Source of the DNA: Tipula vernalis
Taxonomy: Eukaryota > Arthropoda > Insecta > Diptera > Tipulidae
DNA: 64,000 bases
Assembly: GCA_958295665.1 (NCBI GenBank)
Contig: OY282560.1
Location: forward strand, 93,348,311-93,412,310
Direction: 5' to 3'
The notes beneath the pieces were generated by a model. That model worked only from the letters and a program-made list of their open reading frames with translations, ran no database searches and was not told where the DNA came from. The translations under genes and the position numbers were made by a program. Below, piece after piece: positions 44,252 to 55,399 of this stretch; within the stretch, counting starts at the first letter, position 1; the number at the start of each line of letters is the position of its first letter.

Positions 44252-44401
44252 CCACACGAGTCGCGCTTACGCTGTTACATTTCTTCGTCTCTTACCTCTT
44301 TGCACTGTTTTTGCCAATAAACTAAATTTTGTTTATAAGCAAAAACAGTGCAAAGAGGTAAGAGACGAAGAAATGCAACAGCGTAAGCGTGACTCGTGTG
44401 G
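44252..44401. repeat. 150-bp near-perfect hairpin (inverted repeat)
   Basis: Arms 44252-44322 and 44331-44401 (71 bp each) are reverse complements with only 4 mismatches, around an 8-bp loop TAAATTTT. Terminal word CCACACGAGTC / GACTCGTGTGG. No ORF. It may be a MITE or the stem of a non-coding hairpin. Confidence 0.9.
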
Positions 44402-45080
44402 AATGGATTGACAGACACAAATGTTGAATAGATCGATAATTTGACAGATAAAATATGTCAGATTTTTTGACTGTTAAAGAAAACAAACAGCAGTTTATAT
44501 GAAACTAACGTAAAATGTTTTAAAATAACATACCTAATTTTAATCTAATGTGGTTTTCGATTCACCAAAAAGATGCTCTTTCTGCTGTCAAACTGTTCGA
44601 TTTGTCAAGAAAAGTCACTCGGTCGAGCAAAATTGTTGTTGGTTTACGAATTTCGATTTTTTGACAGATTTACTAACGCAAACACAAATAGAACTGTAAT
44701 TTTCAATGACATTTTTCATTCGATTTGAGTTCATCGAAAGCGTCATTTGTGTTTTGTGTTTCTGTTTAGTTTTTATATAAATATTTTATTAATTGATAAG
44801 CCCGTTTTTTTATGTTGTTTTGTTATCAAATATGGACGAAATCTTTTGTAAAAATTATAGGTACGTCATAAACGTCAAAAAACACACACATATATAATAA
44901 GGAGCAACTGATCGATTTACATAGCAGAAGAAGCTGAATCGAAATCGTCATAAAGATTAGGAATTTGCTTTCCCTATATGTTTTCATTTTGAGCTTAATT
45001 TCCACAAAAAAAATGACCGGCTTAGCTTAAAATGAGATTAAATAAAATTATTTTTAAACAGTTTTATTACAAAATGATTG
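44402..45080. other. Spacer; no gene
   Basis: AT-rich with several TTTGACAG words; nothing further supported. Confidence 0.4.
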
Positions 45081-45087
45081 ATAAGAA

Positions 45088-45437
45088 GTCGTCTTGTGAT
45101 TTGTAAGTGTCAACACGTGCAAAGAAAAAACGGAGATTTTCTAGAAGTGAAAGTGGAAGTGGAAGTGGAAAAAAATAGAGAGAAAAAAACGTGTGTGGCA
45201 AGAAAAATTATTAAAAAATATAAAATAGGAATTGGTAAGGAAAACCAAAATGGCGGCAACCCAAGCCGACCAAACAATTTAAAAGACGAACATAAAATAT
45301 CAGATGACGACTTCTACGAATACGAAGAACATGAAACAACCAAAAAAAGGAAACTAAATAATAATAATAGTGATAGTGAGCGAAAAACAAAAATCGCAAA
45401 ACATAATAAGAAGAAATCAAACGATAGGAAGAAGCAC
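45088..45437 (+). pseudogene. I-like element C, 5' fragment with ORF1 N-terminus
   Basis: Matches the 5' UTR and ORF1 start of element B (GTGTCAACACGTGC leader; ENQNGGNPSRPNNL; DDDFYEYEEH; KKRKLNNNN). It breaks off at ~45437, where LOA-like endonuclease sequence begins. Confidence 0.7.
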
Positions 45438-48400
45438 TTGTAGATTCTGGGTAGTTTCAGCCTACATAGACCGGGAGAAGGAGGTTCCTCCGGATAACCT
45501 GGAGGAGCTGATCCGTGAAGCGGAACAATCAAAGGTAGGTGTGGTACTGGGAGTTGATGCTAATGCGCATCATACTATCTGGGGAAGCACCGACATTAAT
45601 GAAAGAGGTGAGTCACTTTTTGATTATTTGATGAGTATTAACCTTTTAGTGTGTAATATTGGGCGGAAACCCACATTTATTACTAGTAACAGGCAAGAGG
45701 TTCTAGACGCGACCCTTGCATCAAATAATATTCTTCATATGGTTAAAAATTGGAGGGTGGATAAGGAACACTCCTTTTCTGATTATCGATATTTAACCTA
45801 TATCCTCGATATTCACCCTGCTACCCGGGAAGCCTTCAGGAACCCTAGAAGGACCAACTGAGGCAAATATGGGAGCCCCCGACGACCGTTGGGGAGCTGG
45901 AGGATATGGTGGCTAGCGTTACTAGCGTATGCAGCCGATCCTTTCGTGCTGCCTCCCCTCTGGCTAAGCCTAGGGGTAGGTAGAAACCAGTATGGTGGTC
46001 CAGGGAACTGGGAACCTATCGTAAGGCTTGTAGGACATCCTTTAATAGAGCCAAATATACAAGGGATGCTCAGGATTTGGACTCCTGTAAGGAGAAACTC
46101 GGAATTTATAACAAAGAATTAAGAAAGGCACAAAGGAGGTCTTGGAGAATCTTCTGTGATAAAATGAAAGAGGTTTCCTTAAGAAGATTCTTTCCAAAAG
46201 TACAGCTAGTCCCAGTTTTTTGATAAAACCGGACGGATCTTGGACATCCATCTTCTAGTGGAGAATCTCTCGAGCTTCTCTTCGAGACACACTTCCCAGG
46301 GAACTTTGAAGACCTGTTGGTGCGCAGCAATCATCAGGGATCCTAAGGGGACTGAGGGGTTTTAAGCCATTTAAATCGGCTGGTCCGGATCAAATTATAC
46401 CAGCGGAACTTCCAAACAACTCAGTAATTATTCTTCCTTACCTGGAAGCTATATTCAAAGGGTTTTTAAAACTGGGCTATATTCCTAGGTACTGGACGGA
46501 GGTCAATGTGGTGTTTATACCGAAAGTGGGGAAAAACTCACATGTTTATCTTAAGGACCTAAGACCACTAACTCGATCATCCTTTCTTTTGAAAACCTTG
46601 GAAAGGCTGCTGGAAGTATACATTAGAGATAAAATAGGTGCCAGGAAGTGGGCACCGTCTCAGCATGCGTACACAAAGGGTAGATCTGTGGACACTGCTC
46701 TGCACGCCTTGGTGTGTACGATTGAGAAATCGATTAATTCGAAGGAATTCTGTTTGGTGGCCTTCCTAGATATAGAGGGCGCCTTTATAATGTGAAAGCG
46801 GAGGAAATCAAGGAGGGATTGTCATTTTTGGAGGTGGACGTTCCTCTGAGAAGGTTTATCAATTATATGCTGGGAAGCAGGATTGTTAGCTCGAAGTTGG
46901 GGGACTCTGGTTCTGTCCCCTCTTCTCTGGAACATAGTGATAAACGGGTTACTTCTTGAATTGGAGAGAGAGGGTATTGAAGTTATCGCGTACGCAGATG
47001 ACGTAGCTTTAGCTGTTACCAGGAAATTCCTGGGCACGATTGTAGACGTAATGCAGAATGCGCTTACCATCGTTACGAAATGGGCTGGCAAATGTGGACT
47101 TGGTATTAACCCGTATCTGGTACTCTTTACTAAGAAATACAAAATCCCGGTAGTTGTCCCTCCTACCTTAAATGGCACGAGACTTGCTTTTACTGATAGA
47201 GCTAGATATCTGGGCATTATCTTAGACAGTAAGCTTAGTTGGAAGCCCAACATGTTGGAGAGAATAAACAAAGCTACTATTGCTTTGTACTCCTGTAGGA
47301 ACGCCATTGGTCATAGATGGGGTCTGAAGCTAGAGCTGGTACACTGGCTCTACACCGCTGTAGTGAGACCTGTACTCATGTATGGGGTGGGTGTTTGGTG
47401 GCCAGCTCTGGACAAGGTAACTTACAAAAGTAATATTGAGAGAGTGCAAAGAACGGCCTGTATGCTTGTTAGCGGGGCATTGAGGTCGACACCGACAAGT
47501 GCCTTAGAGGTTATGTTGCACCTTCTTCCGGTCGACATTTTTGGCAAACAGATGGCGGCAAATACGGCTGTACGACTTGTAGCCGTCTCTCAGTGGAGGT
47601 GTCTTAGTATAGGACACTCTACTATTGTCAGATCGTTGAAGGATGAGCTGGCGAATCTTGACTACATTAAACCTACTCTACGCTTCGAGAAGCGATTTCG
47701 GACCTCCTTCCCTTCAAGGGAATCCTGGAGGGATAGACCGTTATCGGAAACCGAAGCGTTGCAATTCTTCACAAATGGCTCCAAGCTAGACGGCAAAGTA
47801 GGAGCTGGAGCATTCTGTGACAGATTAAGTGTAAACATTTCTATTCGTCTCCCTGATTACTACAGCGTGTACCAAGCTGAAGTCGTAGCGATTGAGGAGG
47901 TCATGGCGTGGTTGAAACATAATGTGTTATCCTCAGACGATATCACAATCTATGTGGACAGTTAAGCGGCGATCCGGCCGTTAGAATCGGTGTCTTTGGT
48001 GTCACGGATGGCGTTGAGTTGTCACTCATCTCTAAATGAGATGGGGGAGCATTTCAATATCCAGGTAGTCTGGGTCCCAGGTCACTCGGGCGTCATGGGG
48101 AACTGCAGGGCAGATGAACTTGCTAGGCATGGTACGACTCTCCAGCTGCAACCGGAAAGGGCAAGTCTGGGGAGGCCTATCACAGCGCTGAGACAAGCAC
48201 TTGGGAAGCAGGCGCTATCCTCAGCGGGGGAAAGGTGGTCTAACACCCTCACCTGTAGAGTTGCAAGACAAGTTTGGCCAAAGCTGGACTTGGGGCGCAC
48301 TAGGGCATTAATATCCTTACGCAGACGTGAATTAAGAACGGTCGTAGGAATTTTCGCGGGACACTGCCTTTTTGGAGAACATGCAAGAAGGCTGGGTCTG

Positions 48401-48607
48401 GAGGCTAATGACTTCTGCAGAAGCTGCTTGGACGAAGAGGAGGAAGGGACGTTGGTCCACTTCCTTTGCTCGTGTCCAGCATTGACTCTCAGAAGGCACA
48501 AACACTTAGGTAAGTTCAGGATGGACTGCCTCTCGGATCTCGAAAACATTAAAGTGCGGGACGTCTTACGCTACATAAGTAGCTCGAAATGGTTCCAATT
48601 GGGGTAA
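45437..48607 (+). pseudogene. Element D ORF2 (endonuclease C-part, RT, RNase H)
   Basis: Endonuclease (45437-45861): WVVSAYIDREKEVPP, LGVDANAHHTIWGS, SFSDYRYL (His of SDH lost). RT after frameshifts: FKPFKSAGPDQIIPAEL, VFIPKVGKNS, YTKGRSVDTALH, VAFLDIEGAF, LSPLLWN, YADDVALAV, YLGIILDSKLSW. RNase H: FTNGSKLDGKVGAGAF (Asp to Asn at the first acidic site), IYVDS, VWVPGHSGVMGNCRADELAR. Cys/His tail: CRSCLDEEEEGTLVHFLCSC. At least four frameshifts or stops. Confidence 0.8.
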
Positions 48608-48690
48608 AAGGGGATACATCCTGTGGTATCACAATGGACCGTCACCGGTCTAAGTGTGCGTAAGCAGCCACTCCAACCTAACCTAACCTT
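45437..48690 (+). mobile_element. 5'-truncated LOA/R1-type non-LTR element D
   Basis: Starts abruptly within the endonuclease and runs through RT and RNase H to a 3' UTR ending CCAACCTAACCTAACC (48672-48688). No poly-A. It sits between the 5' and 3' remnants of element C, so D probably inserted into C. No TSD recognised. Confidence 0.75.
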
Positions 48691-48719
48691 TTCAGAGCGT
48701 CAGAATTCGAAATTACTAT

Positions 48720-48868
48720 TACTTAAAATAACATAACATGATAAAATTTGTGTGCGAGAATCGACCCCAATATGTGACTATTTAAAAGAAATAGATTAAT
48801 CTAATACAATCTATAAAGTAATTACAATCTATAAAATAAAAATAACAAAAAAAAAATATAACATAATA
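48720..48868 (+). pseudogene. I-like element C, 3' fragment
   Basis: 48773-48799 encodes CDYLKEID-stop, matching the last residues of element B ORF2 (CDFLREIDYNL). A short 3' UTR with an A-rich tail (~48838-48860) follows. The rest of ORF2 is missing. Confidence 0.5.
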
Positions 48869-48877
48869 AAAGCATAT

Positions 48878-49156
48878 TGTTACGTTTTTGCCTTGTCAAT
48901 CAAGGTTCGTATCACTGGATTGTGAATAAAACAAACTCAATTTAATTTATCTCCAACGAACTTATTTATTTAGCACAAAAATTTTTACAACACAGTTTAT
49001 CAATAAAAATTCACAAAATCACTTTAAATAAATTCTTCTCAAATTTTACTGATCACTTTTACTTTTTATTTCGCACAAAAACAATTTTTAAATCACTTTT
49101 TAATTCCTTTTTAATCTTTACACTATCGCTTATCTAATCTTTACACTATCGCTTTT
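48878..49156. repeat. Foldback element, left arm (outer part)
   Basis: Begins TGTTACGTTTTT after ATAT (48874-48877). It is the reverse complement, with few differences, of ~55020-55300. It is interrupted at ~49156 by LOA-like element E and resumes at 54600. Confidence 0.88.
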
Positions 49157-49494
49157 GATTGTTGGCGGAGTAGTTTTAGGAGTCAAAGCTTTCTAGGATA
49201 TGCGATTCTCATAAGACTTCTTCCTAGTGTAGTTACGCCTCCTCGTGGCGACAACCGGGCAATGCATACTAGAATGTAGCCAAGTAACTTACACGACCAT
49301 GCAATGGCGGTAAATCCATTGCCCCAAGCGTTGGTGGGACAACATACGCTGAGAGCTGCGTGGCTAAGGGGGAGCTTAGTCTTTAGTATGTGAACTCCGG
49401 GTACCAGGCGACCCCCGGTTTAAAGTAGCCTTCCCACAGTATACCGATCTCTGCTGTGTGTGACCTTCATTTCTCGGATACTCGTGGGATTCAA

Positions 49495-50715
49495 ATGGAA
49501 ACCGAATTTAAAAAAAACATAGAGGGTGATGCCTCTTTAAAAGCATCAACTTCACCAGCTGTTAAGCTGGGTCTCCTAAGTTATGATGGAATGGTAGATG
49601 CCACAAGGGCCACCACTCTTGATTATCTTAACGTCCGGACCAAGGAAAAGGTGGAACAGTCCACCTCTTCTACTACGGACACCTTCTGTGATGACAACAT
49701 AAGTGTAATCTCTCAGTTATCGGGCACCTCAACCATTGGTGTTGATATTGGGAACATGTCCCTCAACGCCGGGGAATGGGTTAAGCTCAACTCCTTCGAA
49801 AGAAGGCGTTTTAAAAAGGGGCTCAAGGAAGGCAAAACTAGAGAAGAGGCTCTAGCTGCTGCTAAGTCCGTGACCCCTCTGAAAGCACCCTCGGGGCCTG
49901 TTGCTCCTACCCTAGACAATAGGTCTGGTGGTAAGCGTGAGAGGTCTTTCGAGGTTGCTCCGGAACTAAACAAACCACCTGCCAAAAAAGCAAAAGAAGG
50001 GCCTTCTCCGGTAAAGCCCTCTTTCAGCCAGGTAGCAGGCAGTGTTAAGCTGGGCATCTTACCAGGTGATCTCAGTGGCAATCCTCTTAGTATGGAGCAA
50101 ATGGCAAACATACAGGAGTGTGTCATTGACCTCATTATTGGGATGCAAGGCTCAAACCACAAGCCGCAATTCCTTGGCTGTTTCCGGAGAACAGGTTGGC
50201 TATTTTTTTTATGTTCCGATCATTCCACAGCGGAATGGATGAGGAACAGTTTTGTAAGCCTAAGGGAAAAAATTGGTCTGAACATAACTTTGGTGGAAGA
50301 GGATGATTTTCCTCGGCCAAACATCGTTAGGGGGTTCTTTCCACAGAGCCTTAGCTTAACTAGCGAGAAGATTCTCGCTACCATGGCCGCGCAGAACGAT
50401 GGTCTCGCGGCCAACTCATGGAAGATACTGCAACGGACGACAACTGGCGCACTCGTCCATTTGGTTATGGCCATAGGCGAGTCTTCCATGAAGAAACTGC
50501 GCGAATCCAACGGGAAAATCGCATACCGCTTTGGTAGGATAAAACTCCTTCTCAAGAAGGATTCCCCCTCTACCAACCCAACCACTGGAGTCAGCTCCAG
50601 TAAGGAGGGTACTTTACCAGCCCCAGTAGTAGGCACAATCACAGGCGAGGAGGCATCCAGGAACAGCAGCGCTATTGAGCATTCTGTTCCTGCTGCCTCT
50701 TCGTCGGGAGCATGA
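49495..50715 (+). CDS. Element E ORF1 protein (DUF4780-like gag of LOA elements)
   Basis: 406 residues from the first ATG at 49495. The Ser/Thr-rich N-terminus includes LNAGEWVKLNSFERRRFKKG and REEALAAAK, then a Pro/Lys linker with a nuclear-signal-like PPAKKAKEG. The globular domain (~190-345), with FRRTGWLFFLCSDHSTAEWM, VEEDDFPRPNIVRGFFP and RFGRIKLLLKK, resembles the domain found in LOA-clade ORF1 proteins. No CCHC knuckle is seen, unlike I-like ORF1s here. It likely binds element RNA. It ends 181 bp before ORF2. Confidence 0.75.
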   Translation: METEFKKNIEGDASLKASTSPAVKLGLLSYDGMVDATRATTLDYLNVRTKEKVEQSTSSTTDTFCDDNISVISQLSGTSTIGVDIGNMSLNAGEWVKLNSFERRRFKKGLKEGKTREEALAAAKSVTPLKAPSGPVAPTLDNRSGGKRERSFEVAPELNKPPAKKAKEGPSPVKPSFSQVAGSVKLGILPGDLSGNPLSMEQMANIQECVIDLIIGMQGSNHKPQFLGCFRRTGWLFFLCSDHSTAEWMRNSFVSLREKIGLNITLVEEDDFPRPNIVRGFFPQSLSLTSEKILATMAAQNDGLAANSWKILQRTTTGALVHLVMAIGESSMKKLRESNGKIAYRFGRIKLLLKKDSPSTNPTTGVSSSKEGTLPAPVVGTITGEEASRNSSAIEHSVPAASSSGA

Positions 50716-50896
50716 TCAACGGATCTCTCCGCAACTCCTACTGTGGGATCGAGTAAATCAGCACTCACCCCGAAAATTAAGCATATGGGCGCTCGGGGTG
50801 TTACTGGGAAAAGTGGCAGAAACAGGCCAAATCCCGCAAAGCAGACGGCTGGCAAGCAGCCAGGAGCGTAGAGCTCCTTTACCCTAATCATCCAGT

Positions 50897-53800
50897 ATGG
50901 CTGGTACTATTAGGGTACTACAAGCGAATCTGCATCACGCAAAAGGAGCTTCGGATACCTTTTGCAACAGGTTCGCGAAACAACACTTAACCCTTGGCCT
51001 TATCCAGGAACCTTGGGTTAATGGAGGAAAAATCAGAGGCCTCCACCTCAAGTCATGTAAGTTGATTTACGATCGAAGGGAGGAAGTTCCCCGAGCAGCA
51101 ATATTTGTTTCATCTAATATTAACGTTCTTCCAATTCCAGAGTTCACCACTAAGGATTTGGTTGCAGTAATCCTGGAGGTTCCGACTAGCAGGGGAATGC
51201 AGGAGACAATATGTGCCTCTGCGTACTTCCCTGGTGAGTCGGTTAGTGCTCCACCTGTAGTTGTACAGGATCTGGTGGATTACTGCAACCTAAAAAACAA
51301 GCATTTCATCATAGGCTGCGATGCTAATGCACACCATATCATTTGGGGCAGCAGTGATACAAATGGCAGAGGTGAGTCCCTTTTAAATTATCTTATGAGT
51401 AGTCACATAGACATTTTAAATAAAGGTTCGAACCCCACTTTCATAAACTCGACTCGGCGAGAGGTGTTGGACCTCACTTTGTCAAGTCAGTTTATTTCCA
51501 ACTCTGTTGCAAACTGGCATGTTTCAAGCGAAGCTTCTCTGTCGGACCACATGCACATCAGGTTCGATATACCGGGAGTGATCATACAGGCAACAGAGCG
51601 TCGTATCCCTTGTTTTACAAATTGGAAAACATATAGGGATATTTTATTTATCAAAGCAGACATGCTGCCAACATCTTTGAGTTCAATTAGTGACCTAGAA
51701 ACCGCAGCTGGTCTGCTTAATGACGTGCTCCTATCTTCCTACGAAAGCAGCTGTGTGGTGCGTAACGTTGTGGTTAATCGCAAAGTTCCATGGTGGAACG
51801 AACAGCTGGCTAAACTTCGTAAGAAGGTTAGGAAATTATTTAATAGGGCAAAGCATTCCAATGAGTGGAATGAATATAGGCAAGCCCTAACCAGTTACAA
51901 CACAGAACTAAGGCGTTCCAAACGCCTCACGTGGAGGAAAAACTGTGGAAATATCGAGGATATACCTACAGCTGCTCGACTCCATAAAGTTCTAGCTAAA
52001 GATCAGTCCAACGGGATTGGGCTTCTTCTGAAATCCGATGGTAGTTATACATCAGGTCGCAAAGAGTCACTCGAAACCCTGCTTCAAGTGCACTTTCCGG
52101 GCTGCACTGTTTGCGACACAAATACAATCACTAACTCCATATCTGGTATACACATGGGTGTAAATATGGGTTGGGTTAATAGTTTATCCGGTAAGCTTTT
52201 TACTCCGGATAAAGTCAAATGGGCCATTAACTCTTTTCAGCCTTTCAAGGCTCCAGGAGGGGATGGAATCTTCCCAGCCCTCCTCCAAAGGGGCCTGGAC
52301 TTGATTACCCCTGCTCTGGTAGCCTTGTTTAGAACTAGCTTCAATTGGGGTCACATACCACAGGCTTGGAGTCAAGTAAACGTGGTTTTTATCCCAAAGC
52401 CTGGCAATCGGCCATGTGAACTTCCTAAGTCCTTTCGACCTATCAGTCTTACATCGTTTATTCTCAAAACCATGGAACGACTTATAGATCTTCATATCAG
52501 AGACTGGTTAACTGCAACCAGACCTCTAAATCCAAATCAATTCGCCTATAGGAAAGGCAAATCCACAGAGGGTGCGCTGCATCTACTTGTCACCAAGATT
52601 GAAGCAGCCTATCGCTTGAAAGAAATTGCTCTGTGTGCATTTCTGGATATTGAGGGAGCTTTTGACAATACTGGATACGACTCAATTGCTAGGGCAATCA
52701 AGCGTATAGGTATTGACGATCCGACTAACCACTGGATTAGTTCCATGTTGGTTAGTAGGAAGATTACATCTAAATTAGGTAATGAGTCAGTCACGATTAC
52801 GGCAGCAAGAGGGTGTCCGCAGGGCGGTGTCCTGTCCCCTTTGCTGTGGTCACTCGTGATCGACGAGTTGCTTGATAATTTACATCTACTTGGGTACGAT
52901 GCCATTGGTTATGCGGACGATTTGGTTATCATAGTCTCTGGAGGGCATGAACGTACGATGTCCGCCAGCATGCAACAGGCTTTGCTTGTTATTTCGAATT
53001 GGTGCACTGGGGAGGGCCTTTCGATTAACCCTAGCAAAACAGTCCTGGTGCCCTTCACCAAAAGACGTAATTTGAACCTTGGTTCAATTAGTCTAAATGA
53101 TATAAATATCGGATACTCCAATGAAGTCAAATATCTGGGTGTTGTCCTAGATAAGAAACTAACTTGGAACTCTCATATTACTTCAACTACCGAACGCGCG
53201 GCCAGGGCCATGTGGGCCTGCCGGCGTATGTTCGGCAGGACCTGGGGCCTGAACTCAAAAATGATTTACTGGATGTACATCATGATAGTGAGACCAATTG
53301 TAACATATGGGGCAATAGTTTGGTGGCCTAAGGTACAGCAAAAAGTTATTATGAACAAGCTGACCTCATTACAGAGACTAGCATGTCTCGGAATTACAGG
53401 TGCTATGCGCACCTGCCCTACGGCGGCAATGGAAGCTCTCATCGGGCTCACCCCACTTCATATCCACGTCAAAAAATCAGCTGCTACCTGTGCAGCTAGA
53501 TTGAAGCTAGTGAATCAATACAGTCATGATGACCATATGGGTCACCTGGACATTTTGAATGAACTTCCAGACCTGAATATGTTCTTTAGTGTCCCGGACG
53601 TTATGCCGAAAGAACTCTGCTTTGGCAGGAATTTCGTGGTAACAATCCCCGATAGAACAGACTGGGATACTGGGTTACCTCAGATGGAACCTAACAGCCT
53701 AGTCTGGTACACTGATGGATCAAAAATGGATAGTGGAGTCGGCATTGGTGTCTTTGGACCCAATCACAAAATATCGAAATCACTGGGTACTTACCCCAGT

Positions 53801-54525
53801 GTTTTTCTAGTCGAAATTCACGCCATCGAAATCTGCGCCTCTACTATTATGACCAAAGGTCTTAAAGGCGCATCCATCCACATTTTGTCTGACAGCCAAG
53901 CAGCACTGAAAGCATTGGCTTCTAACTGCCTGGATTCCAAGTCGGTTCAAAGTTGTTATAAACTGCTACAATCTCTCTCTCTTGTCAAAACAAAGTAAGG
54001 TTGTGGTGGGTGCCTGGTCACATGGGCATCACTGGAAATGAGATAGCCGACGAACTTGCACGGGCAGGCTCGTCGACTACACTCATTGGCCCTGAGCCTT
54101 TTTGTGGTATCCCGTGGGCTTCTGCAACCTACACAATCAGTAAATGGGGAAAAATACAGTGCTTGACTTATTGGAACTGTATTCCCGGCCTTAGACAAGC
54201 CAAATCTTTAATCAGGCCATTTCACCACAAAAATTTGGCGATCAATTTCAGCAAAGAAAATATTAGGAAACTTGTGAGTTTTCTCTCAGGTCACTGTAAC
54301 CTGAGATATCATTTGAACAAAATGAACCTGTGCACAGAGACGGAGTGCCGACTCTGTTTGGAAGAGACAGAAACCGCAGAACACATACTATGTGAGTGTG
54401 TTGCTCTGTGCACACGGAGGTGGATCCATTTTGAGGAGAGGTATCTGACCCCGGAGAAATGTAAATTGGCCTCTATAAACAGCATTCTCGCCTTTATTAG
54501 AGAGGTGGAGAAGCTCCTGGAGTAA
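50897..54525 (+). CDS. Element E ORF2 (endonuclease-RT-RNase H), one frameshift
   Basis: ATG at 50897. Endonuclease: LQANLHHAKGASD, GLIQEPWVNGGK, IGCDANAHHIIWGS, LSDHMHIRF (catalytic Asp and His present). RT: KAPGGDGIFPALLQRG, FRPISLTSFILKTMERL, AYRKGKSTEGALH, FLDIEGAFDN, GCPQGGVLSPLLWS, GYADDLVII, YLGVVLDKKLTWN. RNase H: WYTDGSKMDSGVGIGVF, EIHAIEICAS, ILSDSQAAL. A one-base shift at ~53994 makes a TAA in the first frame; the next frame at once gives VRLWWVPGHMGITGNEIADE. A Cys/His tail CRLCLEETETAEHILCEC ends at 54525. About 1,200 codons in all. Confidence 0.88.
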
Positions 54526-54599
54526 CAGTACCCAACAGCACAAAAGATCTTTTAGGTCGTAGTGCTAGCCGCTTTTGGGCAGGGTAAAAAAAAAAAAAA

Positions 54600-54815
54600 T
54601 CGCTTACCAAATATTACTAAATCCAATTCGACTTCGGTCACCTTTTTATATACACAAACCAAACTTCTAGAAAGCTCATGACTTTTTCAGTTAGAATAGC
54701 GTAGAAACATTACGTAACAATTTTTATCATGGAAAATTCCATTTTAGTACAGTTAAACATTGAGCTATTCATTTAACTTAATCTATTACACACTAGGTGT
54801 CACCGTCACAATATA
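54600..54815. repeat. Foldback element, left arm (inner part)
   Basis: Resumes the arm after the element E poly-A. Reverse complement of ~54818-55020. The centre of the palindrome is at about 54815 (CTAGGTGTCACCGTCACA then TGTGACGGTGACACCTAG). Confidence 0.88.
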
Positions 54816-55300
54816 ACATAATGTGACGGTGACACCTAGGGTGTGATAGAATAAGTTAAATCAATCAAAATGTTTTACTGTACTTACTAAATGGAATTTT
54901 CCATGATAAAAATGTTATAAATGTTTCTACGCTATTCTAACTGGAAAAGTCATGAACTTTCGAGAAGCTTGGTTTGTGTATATTGAATTGGATTATTAGT
55001 ATTTGGAACGCGATAGACTAAACTTGTAAGATTATGAGTAATATTTGGTAAGCGATAGTATAAAGATTAAAAGGAATTAAAAAGTGATTTAAAAAGTGTT
55101 GTAGTGCGAAATAAAAATTATAAGTGAACAGTAAAATTTGAGAATAATTTAAATAAAGTGATTTTGTGAATTTTTATTGATAAACTGTGTTGTAATAAAT
55201 TTTGTGAAATAAATAAATTCGTTGGTGATAAATTGAATTGAGTTTGTATTATTCACAATTTAGTGATACAAACCTTGATTGACAAGGGAAAAACGTAACA
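54816..55300. repeat. Foldback element, right arm
   Basis: ~485-bp uninterrupted arm ending CGTAACA, followed by ATAT (55301-55304) that duplicates 48874-48877. No ORF. Arms differ by scattered substitutions and short indels. Confidence 0.88.
54954..54966 (+). promoter_or_regulatory. Possible heat-shock element in the foldback arm
   Basis: GAACTTTCGAGAA fits the three-unit nGAAnnTTCnnGAAn pattern exactly. The partner arm at ~54665 keeps TTCTAGAA but not the third unit. About one such match per window is expected by chance. Confidence 0.2.
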
Positions 55301-55399
55301 ATATGCATTTAGCGAAGATACATTAATAAAACTACATTCCCGAACAACTAAATCGACTCAAACCTTCGGTGCTCACAGAAAGGCGAATTTTTTTAAAAC

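Larger units (their letters stand above)
49157..54599 (+). mobile_element. Nearly intact LOA-like non-LTR retrotransposon, element E
   Basis: ~5.4 kb with a GC-rich 5' UTR (49157-49494), ORF1, ORF2 and a poly-A tail (54586-54599). It sits inside the left arm of the foldback element. A short TSD ATCGCTT is visible (49149-49155 and 54599-54605). Only one frameshift was found in the coding region, so the copy is young or its family is active. Base composition is clearly less AT-rich than the surroundings. Confidence 0.88.

Noticed and set aside
49456..49494. Upstream start for element E ORF1
   Set aside because: The frame is open from 49456 but that codon is GTG; the first ATG is at 49495.
51420..51440. 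GGTTCGAACCCC resembling a tRNA T-loop/B box
   Set aside because: It lies inside the element E endonuclease frame, with no A box or cloverleaf around it.
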